40,774 bases of DNA from Pigoraptor chileana (taxonomy: Eukaryota; Opisthokonta; Filasterea). The position numbers and the translations under genes were made by a program. This document shows positions 10,901 through 19,577 of the stretch, one piece after another. The DNA lies in NCBI GenBank assembly GCA_943704495.1, contig CALSCR010004055.1, positions 1 through 40,774 on the forward strand. The letters are read 5' to 3'. Below the pieces are notes generated by a model that saw nothing but the letters and a program-made list of their open reading frames with translations, had not been told where the DNA came from and did not search any database. Numbering within the stretch: position 1 is the stretch's first letter; the number at the start of each line of letters is the position of its first letter.

Positions 10901-12510
10901 TCTCGGCAACTCCTGTTACGACCGTTGAGGCTGTTGCTGCGGATACGGCACGCGCAGCGGATGGCGCCGCGGCTTTGACGGAGGCGACCGAATCCGAGAG
11001 CGCAGTTGACGGCACTCAATCACAGCACGCAAAATCGGGGCCTTCAAAGCGCGCTGTCGCATCCCGGGACGGCACGCCGACAGCTGCTTCCGCTGCAGAG
11101 AGTGACAGCAAACGCCCGTCGCGAAAGGGGCGTTCTGTGTCTGAGACGCGCGACGCCGATGCGCCGCAGTCGCAGGGAGGTCGCTCCACTCGGTCGGCAA
11201 GTGCCTCCGCAAAGAGCTCTTCTGGTCGCGCGCTGTCTGAAGATACCGTCGCGATGCCAACAACGGAGGAAGTCGCCGTACATGCACCGCAGCCGGGTGC
11301 TGTCTCTGATGTGGCCGCCGCGTCCGTGGATGCGTCGGACGGGCCAGCTGTCGTCGCTGCATCTCAAAAGTCGTCATCGATGGCTGTGCGCCCCTCTCGC
11401 AAACGTGGTCGGCGTGAATCTGGCGACGGCGACGGTCCCGCTAATGACATCTCCCCCGAGAAGCGGGAGGAGGAGGATGGCGCGGTTGCCCAAAGCCAGG
11501 CGAGTGTCGCTGTGAGTGAAGCTGCTGGTGGGCGCCCTGCAAAGGCTGCACGCACACAAACTGCGAGGGGACGCCGCGCACCTCCCGTAGAAGTCTCGGA
11601 GAGTGCTGTCGAGGCCACTACTATTGCAGCGACGCCTGCTGCGCCTGCGAAGAGCGGTCGGGGCGCGCGGCCGAGCGGTGTCCACGTGACCTCTGGGACC
11701 CCCGCTGAGACTGCCCACGACGCCGCCAAGACACCCGCGCGCAACAGCAAGCGGAAGGCCGTCGCAGATGACGACGAGGGGGCTTCAAGTGCCGCGACCA
11801 CAACCACGAACACGGCTACGCCAAAGCCAAAGCGGGCGGCTGTTGCCAAGCCCCTCGTTGCCTTCACCGGCTTCCTTGACGACAAGCGCACGAAAATCGT
11901 CGAGCGCTTGGGCGGCACGTTCACCACCGCCTTAGGCGAACATGACGGGGAGCGCGACCGCATGCATCTCGTCACTGAAAAGGTGCGGCGCACGGTCAAG
12001 TTTCTCTCGGCGTTGTGCACGTGCTCGAATATCGTCACCCTCGAGTGGCTTGATGCGTGTGCGGAGGCTCAGCATTTTGTCGACGCAGCCCCGTATGCGC
12101 TGGTCGACAAGGAGAGCGAAGCGAAATTTGGATTCAAATTAGCAGATTCTCTGCGGCGCGCGGCGACCAAAAAGCTTCTTGATGGGGTGCTTGTACACGT
12201 GACCAAGAGCGTGAAGCCTGATCCAAAAGAGATGGCAGAGATTGTGCGTTGTGCGGGTGGCATACTGCTGGATGTCATGCCGACTGTGGTGCGCGTCAAA
12301 AGTGGTGATGTCATTGTTGTCTCGTGCGAGGATGACAAGAAAGACTGCAAGAAGCTCATCGACGCCGGCGCTCCCGTCTATTCGGCAGAACTCCTACTTT
12401 CCGGTGTGCTGCGTCAGACGCTTGATCTGGCAGCCCACCGCCTCCATGGGGACGCACCCGCTGATGTCGATGAGGAAAAAGAGGGCAAGGGCAAGGGCCG
12501 GCGACGATGA
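7973..12510 (+). CDS. MDC1-like DNA-damage mediator (FHA, TQ repeats, tandem BRCT)
   Basis: Six exons: 7973-8140, 8258-8455, 8645-9535, 9789-10080, 10261-10302, 10517-12510. Every junction agrees in phase (0,0,0,1,1) and the total of 3,585 nt gives 1,194 aa. Residues 1 to about 90 form an FHA domain starting at the first ATG (LGNEPGSDI, then SPSGTW, then LLPGNVLRLGD). Residues about 215-410 carry six TQx[F/Y] motifs (Thr 219, 251, 293, 322, 343, 405), four of them followed by x-Ser-Pro. The Ala/Ser-rich middle has an SQ cluster (repeated SQSQH). Residues about 975-1,175 are two BRCT domains whose signature stretches (RRTVKFLSALC, FGFKLADSLRRA, EIVRCAGGILL) resemble human MDC1. In animals MDC1 reads phosphorylated H2AX through its BRCT pair and recruits RNF8 through phospho-TQxF. 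The nuclear DNA-repair role here is inferred from that architecture. Confidence 0.88.
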
Positions 12511-13299
12511 GGATGTGAGTCGGTTGAACTGACTACAGCGTCTGCGATTGCGCCTACTTTGTTTGCGTTTCCTCCTCTTTTCGTTTTGTTTGTCTTCACG
12601 GTTCATCGCTCTGAATTTTGATTTAAAAAAAGATCCAAATGTAATGGCAGTTACAACTTCCTTTTCTGTTACTGCTGACTGTCCTTCGCAGACTGACCTC
12701 GTGCAGATTATATTGGGGATTGCTCCAATAATTGATCGGTTTCACGATGATTTCAAAATGACGGCAGCGGTAGAGCAATGGCACTCCCAGAAATAGCACG
12801 GCAACGTCATCACTTTTTGCCATACAAAGAGCCATACAAACGGCAGTGACGGCTATTTTGGAATGCGTTACGCCAGCGATGTGTGTGTGTGCGTGCATGT
12901 GAGTGGAGCAGATAAGGCAGGCGCTTCTCTCACCTCACTCACTCACTGTGACTTTCAGGTGGCACACGCACAGAATGCCTACGCACTCATGTCACTGATG
13001 CCGTACACGCACACGCACACACACGGCACACATGACAAATCGCCCACGCTCACTCTGCAAGGCAAGGCTGTTCCGTGTGGTCCATGTATATATAGTCGCA
13101 TGGTATGACCGTCATAGCTCTCCATTTCAACACGCTTCGCATGCCAGTCCTCTTCACTGTGGACTACGCGGGAAGCGACCAACAAGCGCTCGATCTATCT
13201 GCAGCGACTGCACAGGGCAAAGACACGGATCGGCCGGCTATCTACTTATATAGATCGAAGAAGCAGCTGCACTCAAACAAGGTGTTCCAACGGTGGTGA
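12511..13299 (+). other. spacer between MDC1-like and RBR genes, with splice-like signals
   Basis: No gene can be called with confidence. A donor gtgagt sits at 12515, four bases after the MDC1-like stop, and a good acceptor (pyrimidine tract then cag) ends at 12691. This may be a 3'-UTR intron. The sequence after it is open for 34 codons (TDLVQIILG... to TAG at 12796). From 13105 an ORF runs in the RBR gene's own frame until a TGA at 13297-13299, directly before the RBR ATG. The rest is TG/CA-rich with no recognisable signal. Confidence 0.45.
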
Positions 13300-15159
13300 A
13301 TGTCGGACTGCCAAGTGTCGCACGGGTTTGTCATCGTCCCAATGGACGTACTGGGCGCGGACATCACCGACGCCCTGCATCAACTCGATGCCGAGACTTC
13401 CGTCCTCGAGGATGGTGCGATTGCGGGCCAGCGGATCAGCCGAACGGCAGCGACACACAGCCGCAAAGCGTCAAGGAGCGGCATCGTTGGCATGGTGATT
13501 GATCTGTGCACTGGCGGCAACCGCGGCGCAATAGCCGAGAAGTCGGATGGCAATTGCGAGCGCGATGCACACACGCCTGTGTCACCCCTCCCTGCACTAC
13601 ACAGGACCGACAGCGCCGAGCTTCATTCGTGCAAATCGACTGAATTGACAGAATCTTACCGGACGGCAAACAACAGTACTGGTCTCAGCACGGATGACAG
13701 CAGCACGGACGATGGTGGGAGCGGCGACGTCCCTGATGCTTGGGCCAATAATACGTCGAGCGCAGCCACATCCAATGCGAGTGCAAACACCGGCACAAGC
13801 AGTGCGGTGGATGTGAGCGTCGTCAAAGGGGGTTTGGCAGAGTGGGTACGCAGGCAGTTGACATATGAGGCACTCGATAGGAACCTCGCCCAGCTGATGC
13901 GTGAAAGATTTTCCACATCCGCGGCGATGGACAGCATTGACGGCATTCCGCCGGCACCACCGCTTTCTGGCACGTGGTGGTCGCGCCGCCGATTGCCACC
14001 GACGCCAGCGCTTTCCGCCAACGGATGCCCCTTGTGCCAGTGCGACTTTGCGTGTGCGGAGGAGCTTGCGTTGCACGACGAAACCGCTACCCACAATAGC
14101 AAATTGCGGGAAATGCACGCTGCCGACGACTGGACGCCCGCCTTCTCGGCATATTGGCAGTCCCGCTCGTACAAGTTTGTATGCATCATCTGCTACGACC
14201 CTAAGGGCGACAACGATCGGGCGAATTGCTCGGCTCTGTGCGGGTGTGGAGTGTGCAAGGGATGCGCCAAGGAGCTTTTCACGCACAAAATAATGGAAGG
14301 AGTTGTGCGGATCAACTGTCCCGGATGCAACGCTGCGGCCGAGGAGTGGAATGTGTGGGCGGCTGTGGAGGACGAGGCGATCAAGGCCCGCTATACATCG
14401 CTCAAGACAGACCTCGAGAAGAATCCACACGTCAAGACGTGTCCTCGCTGCCACGCAGTGAACCGCCTGCCTGGCAAGAGGGCCGACGCCCAGTCCGGCG
14501 ATGGGTACTCGAATGGTGATGCTGACGTGCCGGCGCAGGAGGCCATCCTCGTGCCATCGCCGCAGAAACGACGGGCGCAGTCGCTTGTGCCGCCGCAGGA
14601 AAACGGCGCCCCCCACGTGGAAGCGGGACCGCGTGCCCGGTCAACAAGCCTGTTTTCTCTGTCGCGGCTGAAGAGCGAGAAGGGGCCGGATTGTCGCGTT
14701 CTGTGCCACGCGTGTGACTTTGAGTTTTGCTTCACGTGCCAGGCTCCCGTGCACGAGGGGGTGTCGTGCCGACAGTACCAGAAGGGCGAAAAGGCATTCC
14801 ACCAGTGGCGGCGGGGGCATGCCCAGAAGTGTCCCTCGTGCAAGGTCGTTATCGAGCGCACGACGGGATGCGCACACATGATTTGCTCTGTATGCAAAAC
14901 CGACTTCTGCTACGACTGCGGCTGCCGTATGATGCATTTGAAGTTTTTTGGCGGGCACCACGACGCCCTCAGTGTGTTTGGGTGCAAGCGACTCCTCTTC
15001 CCGAACATGCCCGCCGCGCGGATGATGACACGTGGTGCGCTGCTGACGCTCGGGTCTCCCGTTGCTGTTGCGGGAGCCGCCGTCGCTGCAGGCGTTGCAG
15101 TGGCCGCGTCCCCGTTTGTTGGTGCCGCGTTTATTGCCAAGAAGATCTCTAGACGATGA
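13300..15159 (+). CDS. RBR (RING-IBR-RING2) E3 ubiquitin ligase, RNF217-like, membrane-anchored
   Basis: A single 619-aa ORF. RING1 (about residues 295-345) starts CIICYD and ends INCPGC. The IBR opens with CPRC (381-384), is interrupted by about 75 low-complexity residues, and resumes as CHACDFEFCFTC then HEGVSC (469-490). RING2 (511-540) begins CPSC and contains IERTTGCAHM, where Cys524 is the expected catalytic thiol. RBR ligases take ubiquitin from E2 onto this Cys before passing it to the substrate. A Cys/His cluster at 243-265 may be an extra zinc finger. After RING2 come LKFFGGHHDALSVFGCK and a hydrophobic Ala/Gly/Val stretch (about 578-611), an arrangement like RNF217 with its C-terminal membrane anchor. 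The first 240 residues are low-complexity and unmatched. RBR identity is firm; the RNF217 assignment is likely; the start codon is provisional. Confidence 0.87.
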   Translation: MSDCQVSHGFVIVPMDVLGADITDALHQLDAETSVLEDGAIAGQRISRTAATHSRKASRSGIVGMVIDLCTGGNRGAIAEKSDGNCERDAHTPVSPLPALHRTDSAELHSCKSTELTESYRTANNSTGLSTDDSSTDDGGSGDVPDAWANNTSSAATSNASANTGTSSAVDVSVVKGGLAEWVRRQLTYEALDRNLAQLMRERFSTSAAMDSIDGIPPAPPLSGTWWSRRRLPPTPALSANGCPLCQCDFACAEELALHDETATHNSKLREMHAADDWTPAFSAYWQSRSYKFVCIICYDPKGDNDRANCSALCGCGVCKGCAKELFTHKIMEGVVRINCPGCNAAAEEWNVWAAVEDEAIKARYTSLKTDLEKNPHVKTCPRCHAVNRLPGKRADAQSGDGYSNGDADVPAQEAILVPSPQKRRAQSLVPPQENGAPHVEAGPRARSTSLFSLSRLKSEKGPDCRVLCHACDFEFCFTCQAPVHEGVSCRQYQKGEKAFHQWRRGHAQKCPSCKVVIERTTGCAHMICSVCKTDFCYDCGCRMMHLKFFGGHHDALSVFGCKRLLFPNMPAARMMTRGALLTLGSPVAVAGAAVAAGVAVAASPFVGAAFIAKKISRR

Positions 15160-15382
15160 TGATTGGCGTGCGCGTGGGCGATAGGCGCACGTTGCTTGTG
15201 AAGTTGAGAGGTCGACTCATTCTGAATACAAGCTTCGAACAGCCTATTCGCACATATCGTTCTTCACTCCACAGACACATGTAGTAGAGGCGATCGGATG
15301 CGAGAGATCGCAATGACGCATATATTCACACGAGGCATAATATGATATAATTTGAGCAGGCAATTGTCACAAGACTCACGAA

Positions 15383-17650
15383 TCAATGAAAAGAAGCCAC
15401 CACAGCCTCTGCAATCTTGGCTGCAGCGGCCGAGCGATAGACTACCTTAACCACTGAAAACGCATCGACGCGCCCGTCAATCACAACAAGCGGTCTTCCC
15501 GCCGTTGTGCGCATGATCACACCAATTCGCTGTGCGCCCACAGTCTGCTGCACGAGATACACCGCAGACAGTGCCTCAGCAGCGCCTCTGTCGTCCAGCC
15601 GAAACCACGCAATGCAGTCCATGGTGGCCCGATCGTCACGTGACCAACAAACCGATGATGCACGCACAATCTTCGACTTCGGCTCATACGGCAGTCCGCG
15701 GACATGAACAACGGTAATGTTGGGGAAGAAGGTGTTCTCCTCATTCGCGGCATGTAGTGGTATTGCGTAGTTTTTGACAATCACGGGTCCGAACAGGCCC
15801 TTGCGCACAGCGGCTGCACGCTTGTCGTTGTCGCTAAATGTGTTTGGAAACACAAGAGAGTCGCTGACGGCCAAAGACGCGGCAAAGCGGAGGGTCACGT
15901 GCGACCCGTCGTAGGGTGTGACTTTGCACGTGCACGACAGCAGCGGGTAGGCCTCCTGCCACATTGCGCCCGCCACAGACACCGCCAGGGGATCGTATCT
16001 CGAGGGTCGCGGGGGTGTGCCTGGCGGCGAGTAGACTGGCTTAAGCACCCGGCACGCGGTGATGTTTCCACCCTCGGGCGCCACATCGAGTGTATTGAAG
16101 CCAATGAGAGATATCATGGATGTCGCCAGAAGCAGCGCATCGCAGGGCGCAGTGGGCACGTCCCCCGCAGATACCGACCACGCCAGCTCATTCATGCTGT
16201 TGGCGCGGAAGCGAACGTGGAATCCACTGTACTCCAAGTACGAGTTCCACTTCTGCCGCACGTACCGTATCGTTGCACTGGCAATGTAGTCGCTGCGACG
16301 CCACGCAACAAAGGGCATGTCGCCGCTGCTGGCAATGCCCGTCAGGCCAAGCGCCCACCAGCTCCCAAGCACCTCGACAACACGCAGCCCCGCATACCGC
16401 GCATTCAGCATGAGATCGATCTGCTCTCTTGCGAGGCTCGCACTCGAGTCAAACAGAACGGATGCCGTGCGCTGCGGATCGCGCACGAGAAACACATGAT
16501 CTTCTATGGCCGTCACCTGCTCAAAAACGCTCTTTGACAACGTCGAGTTGAGATTCTCACGTCTCGCGTCGTCGACCGACACATACAGGGAGGTGACGCC
16601 GTTGCTTCCCTGAATAAAATGCAAGTCTGTAAGCCCCCCGTGCATGCCGTTCATGACGCCATCTCTGACTTCGACAATGAAGGGAAGATAAATAGCCGCC
16701 GAGGTGTCCTCCCACTCGGCACATGCATACAGCTCGCGCAGTGTCGATGGATGCGCAAAGAATAAGTCGTTGTTCATGAACAGAGCGTACTTGGTGGTGA
16801 CCAGCGCCGCCACAATCCGTCGCGCGCCCCCACCACTCGTGAAGTCGTCCACATGCACCACACGGATGCCTGGCGCAATCCCGGACTCTTTTGCCGCGCT
16901 TGCAAACGCATCCACCCATTCTCTACAGCTGTCGCACGGCCCACCGCAGACGGCGATGATCCTAGTGCCGCGCGGGACCACAGCAACAAGTGCAGGCAGC
17001 GCATAGCGAAATGCATACACGGCCTCCTTGTACGTCACGACAATCGTTATGTCATTCACGATCATCTCGTCCGTGACTTGCCGTGATTTCTCCGACTCGA
17101 CGCGCCCGTCTCGAAAGGGGGTGCCCACTTTTGCAACCCGCATGGTTGGATTGGGAATGATGAGGGCTTTTAGCAGCCGCAGAGTATCCTCTGTGTGCGG
17201 CGGGGGACCGGCGGATGCAATCGCAAGGGCCTCCGCAATGCCCGCCAATTGGGACGCCTCGCGCTGCGCCCGTGGACGCAACTCCTCCTGATGATGGCCT
17301 TCGTCGCCATCCGTCGACAGCGGCCGACCTACGCCGCGTGCATTGGCAGACTCCTGCTCCAGCGCCGCCTGGTCAGTCTTCAGGGACACCTCCACATCCC
17401 ACTCGTCACCCTGCATGCCCACGCGGCTGAGTTGGCGCGGCGGATCCACAGTCGAGGGTGATGGGGTATCAATGTCAACTTTTTTGAAATCAAGGCCCGG
17501 CGCACTCGTTTGTGCATTGCTCGGCAAGAACGCGGGGCTGACTGCAATGTGCGCGAGTGCAGCTGCTGTCAGACCCACAGCGACGATGCCGAGCACAAGC
17601 CGCTTTAGCGTGCGTCCACTCAGCCTCAGGCGGAGCGCACGTACGTTCAT
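15383..17650 (-). CDS. type II membrane protein with probable GT-A/GT2-like glycosyltransferase domain
   Basis: An unspliced 755-aa ORF starting with a true ATG. A basic N-terminus is followed by one hydrophobic segment (about residues 18-38), the layout of a Golgi signal-anchor enzyme. A Ser/Pro/charged stem leads to a domain from about residue 200 beginning DITIVVTYKE. This stretch, AVCGGPCDSCREW and later the acidic FMNNDLFF (about 293-300) are what one expects of the nucleotide-binding beta strands and DxD-like site of a GT-A fold. A long C-terminal half (about 430-755) is unmatched. The donor sugar and acceptor cannot be deduced. It could instead be a catalytically dead relative, since the DxD-like motif reads NND. 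It is transcribed away from the kinase gene's 3' end, with its promoter in the spacer at 17651-19577. Confidence 0.6.
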   Translation of the reverse strand: MNVRALRLRLSGRTLKRLVLGIVAVGLTAAALAHIAVSPAFLPSNAQTSAPGLDFKKVDIDTPSPSTVDPPRQLSRVGMQGDEWDVEVSLKTDQAALEQESANARGVGRPLSTDGDEGHHQEELRPRAQREASQLAGIAEALAIASAGPPPHTEDTLRLLKALIIPNPTMRVAKVGTPFRDGRVESEKSRQVTDEMIVNDITIVVTYKEAVYAFRYALPALVAVVPRGTRIIAVCGGPCDSCREWVDAFASAAKESGIAPGIRVVHVDDFTSGGGARRIVAALVTTKYALFMNNDLFFAHPSTLRELYACAEWEDTSAAIYLPFIVEVRDGVMNGMHGGLTDLHFIQGSNGVTSLYVSVDDARRENLNSTLSKSVFEQVTAIEDHVFLVRDPQRTASVLFDSSASLAREQIDLMLNARYAGLRVVEVLGSWWALGLTGIASSGDMPFVAWRRSDYIASATIRYVRQKWNSYLEYSGFHVRFRANSMNELAWSVSAGDVPTAPCDALLLATSMISLIGFNTLDVAPEGGNITACRVLKPVYSPPGTPPRPSRYDPLAVSVAGAMWQEAYPLLSCTCKVTPYDGSHVTLRFAASLAVSDSLVFPNTFSDNDKRAAAVRKGLFGPVIVKNYAIPLHAANEENTFFPNITVVHVRGLPYEPKSKIVRASSVCWSRDDRATMDCIAWFRLDDRGAAEALSAVYLVQQTVGAQRIGVIMRTTAGRPLVVIDGRVDAFSVVKVVYRSAAAAKIAEAVVASFH

Positions 17651-19577
17651 TTTCGCGGTCAGTTAAATTAGTTCAAATGATTGAAGTGATTGGAGTGATT
17701 GAAGTGCTTAAGTGGCCGACGCCGTCGCCCAAGGTGCATTCCTCAAACATCACAACCGTGCGTGCGATAAATACAAACGTGCCGCCCCTCAGTCTGAATG
17801 GCCACTTAATCATAAGTTGGTATGTGCGAATAGCTTCAAATGGTCACAGCACATTCTGTCGGTGCGCCCTCCACCGATTCGGAAGCAAATGGACGAACCC
17901 ATTCAAGCACTCCGGATGTTCGAGAAATGAAGAAATTGAAAGTATAGCAGTGAACTCAAATAAACCACAATTTTCCGCAGTCGACCCCAAACACAACCGC
18001 AAAAGAAGAAGAAAAAACACGCAGTCTCAAACGCAAAAGCGTCACATAAGCGGGATACTCAGTCTGTACATACGACTGAATGCATCTCCCCGAGTATGCG
18101 AGAAAGAGTGCACCGCGTGGCCGATGGCAGTTGTGAGTGCGAGCATAATTGCTGTCAAGGATTAGGCGGTGTCCAGTCTCTAGTGACGTCAATTGTCCCT
18201 CAACGCCAACAATGGACACACTTGGGTGAAATAGTCACACAAACGCCAAATATGGCAACTTTCACCTGCATATCCCACATGTAGGAGCACACCGCTGCTT
18301 ATTGCCACAAATTGTAGTGACAATGTACTGCGGCCTGGTACACCCCCGGCGCCGTTCCATTGCAAAGGGCCTGGTTTTTTGCGGGTGTATTCCACCCAAT
18401 CATCACATTAAATTTCAAAGAAAACTACATTATCTTTTCAGCACATTGCCGAGTACTAGCATAATCAGGCCACTGCAGACGCTGACGGCCGGCAGCCGCC
18501 GATTATAGTTTTACTGAATTACTGTACTCGGCGGGCCCACTCAGCGGCGGCCGGTCGATCTGTCGCACTTATCGGAAACAGACTGGCCGCCCAGGGGCGG
18601 TCGCCTCTTCTGATGGACACTCTGTCGAACACTGCGATGGGCCGGTACTGCCACCGAACTGAGGATATGATTCCGAGTCAATATTACTGCCCCGGCTGTC
18701 ATGGCGGCGCAGCAGGCGGACAGTTCTTGTAATCATTCAGTTGATCCAACAGTGGCCGCCAGTGAGGCCCAGGCCGAGCCGCCGTGCACGCCGCATGCAG
18801 TCGGCGGCCGCCGCCCGGGTACCCTGGGTGACTCAGTCAACTCAAGCCGCCGACACTGACTCTCGCGCCGGTCCGCAATTGGAGTCTACCAGTTATATTG
18901 GCCCTCAGCTCCGCCAGACGAGTGCGGCTCGTTGCCCGCGGCGGCCGCATTCAGTTGGCAGACAAGGGCTGCGACACCCATTGTCATGACAATGCAGCTG
19001 GATCGGAACTGGCGAAGCATTCACTGCACTGCAGCAGCAGCCGCGGCTGCGGAAGTCAAAGTCCGACTTTGAATGAGGAGGATCAGGACCAGAATGGAAG
19101 TCAAGGGACAGGGATTGACAGACAGCAGCAGCAGCCGACCGAACGGAAACAACAACAACAACAATTGCTGCTGTTCTAGTTCTGGGATGACTGTGCACAT
19201 TTTGTCGAAGCTGAGGAGCGCGAGTCGCCGACGGCTGAGTGATCCAAATTGTACGACATGTGAAGCACCGACACTACTAAAGCTTCCGACATAAACGAAG
19301 AAGGAGTCGGCATCTGACCATTAAGTCCTGTCTGAGGCAGAAAGTTACTACCCGGCCCGCCGACCTGCCACTGGGATATTAGTTCTGTGCACACTGTGAA
19401 CCGAAGCCAGGGAACTATTTGGTTAATTTGCTGTCAAACTGATGATTAGAACTGCCACAGACAGTATCAGTTGAGGACGTCCAGTTACAAGCTCGTCTTA
19501 AAGTCACTGCTGCCGACGGAGTGTCTGCAGTGAGTGGATCTACCAGACTGAAGTGCTGTTCTGTGGCCACCTCGACC
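17651..19577. other. non-coding spacer, CAGT/ACTG-rich
   Basis: I see no gene on either strand. It includes the upstream region of the glycosyltransferase-like gene and the downstream region of the kinase gene. Between 18460 and 19000 CAGT/ACTG occurs about 16 times by eye, roughly one per 34 bp against about 128 expected. Other features are a tandem TGATTGAAG/TGATTGGAG-like repeat at about 17678-17708, a short AAC/CAA triplet run near 19150 and a GCAGCCGCGGCTGC palindrome near 19036. Confidence 0.55.

Noticed and set aside
11364-12038. 224-aa minus-strand ORF
   Set aside because: It is antisense to the BRCT/Ala-rich exon of the MDC1-like gene, whose frame is supported by homology and splice phase.
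18898-19198. Gln/Asn-rich ORFs on both strands near 19 kb
   Set aside because: They arise from CAG/CAA/AAC triplet runs in non-coding spacer, with no conserved domain and no splice links.
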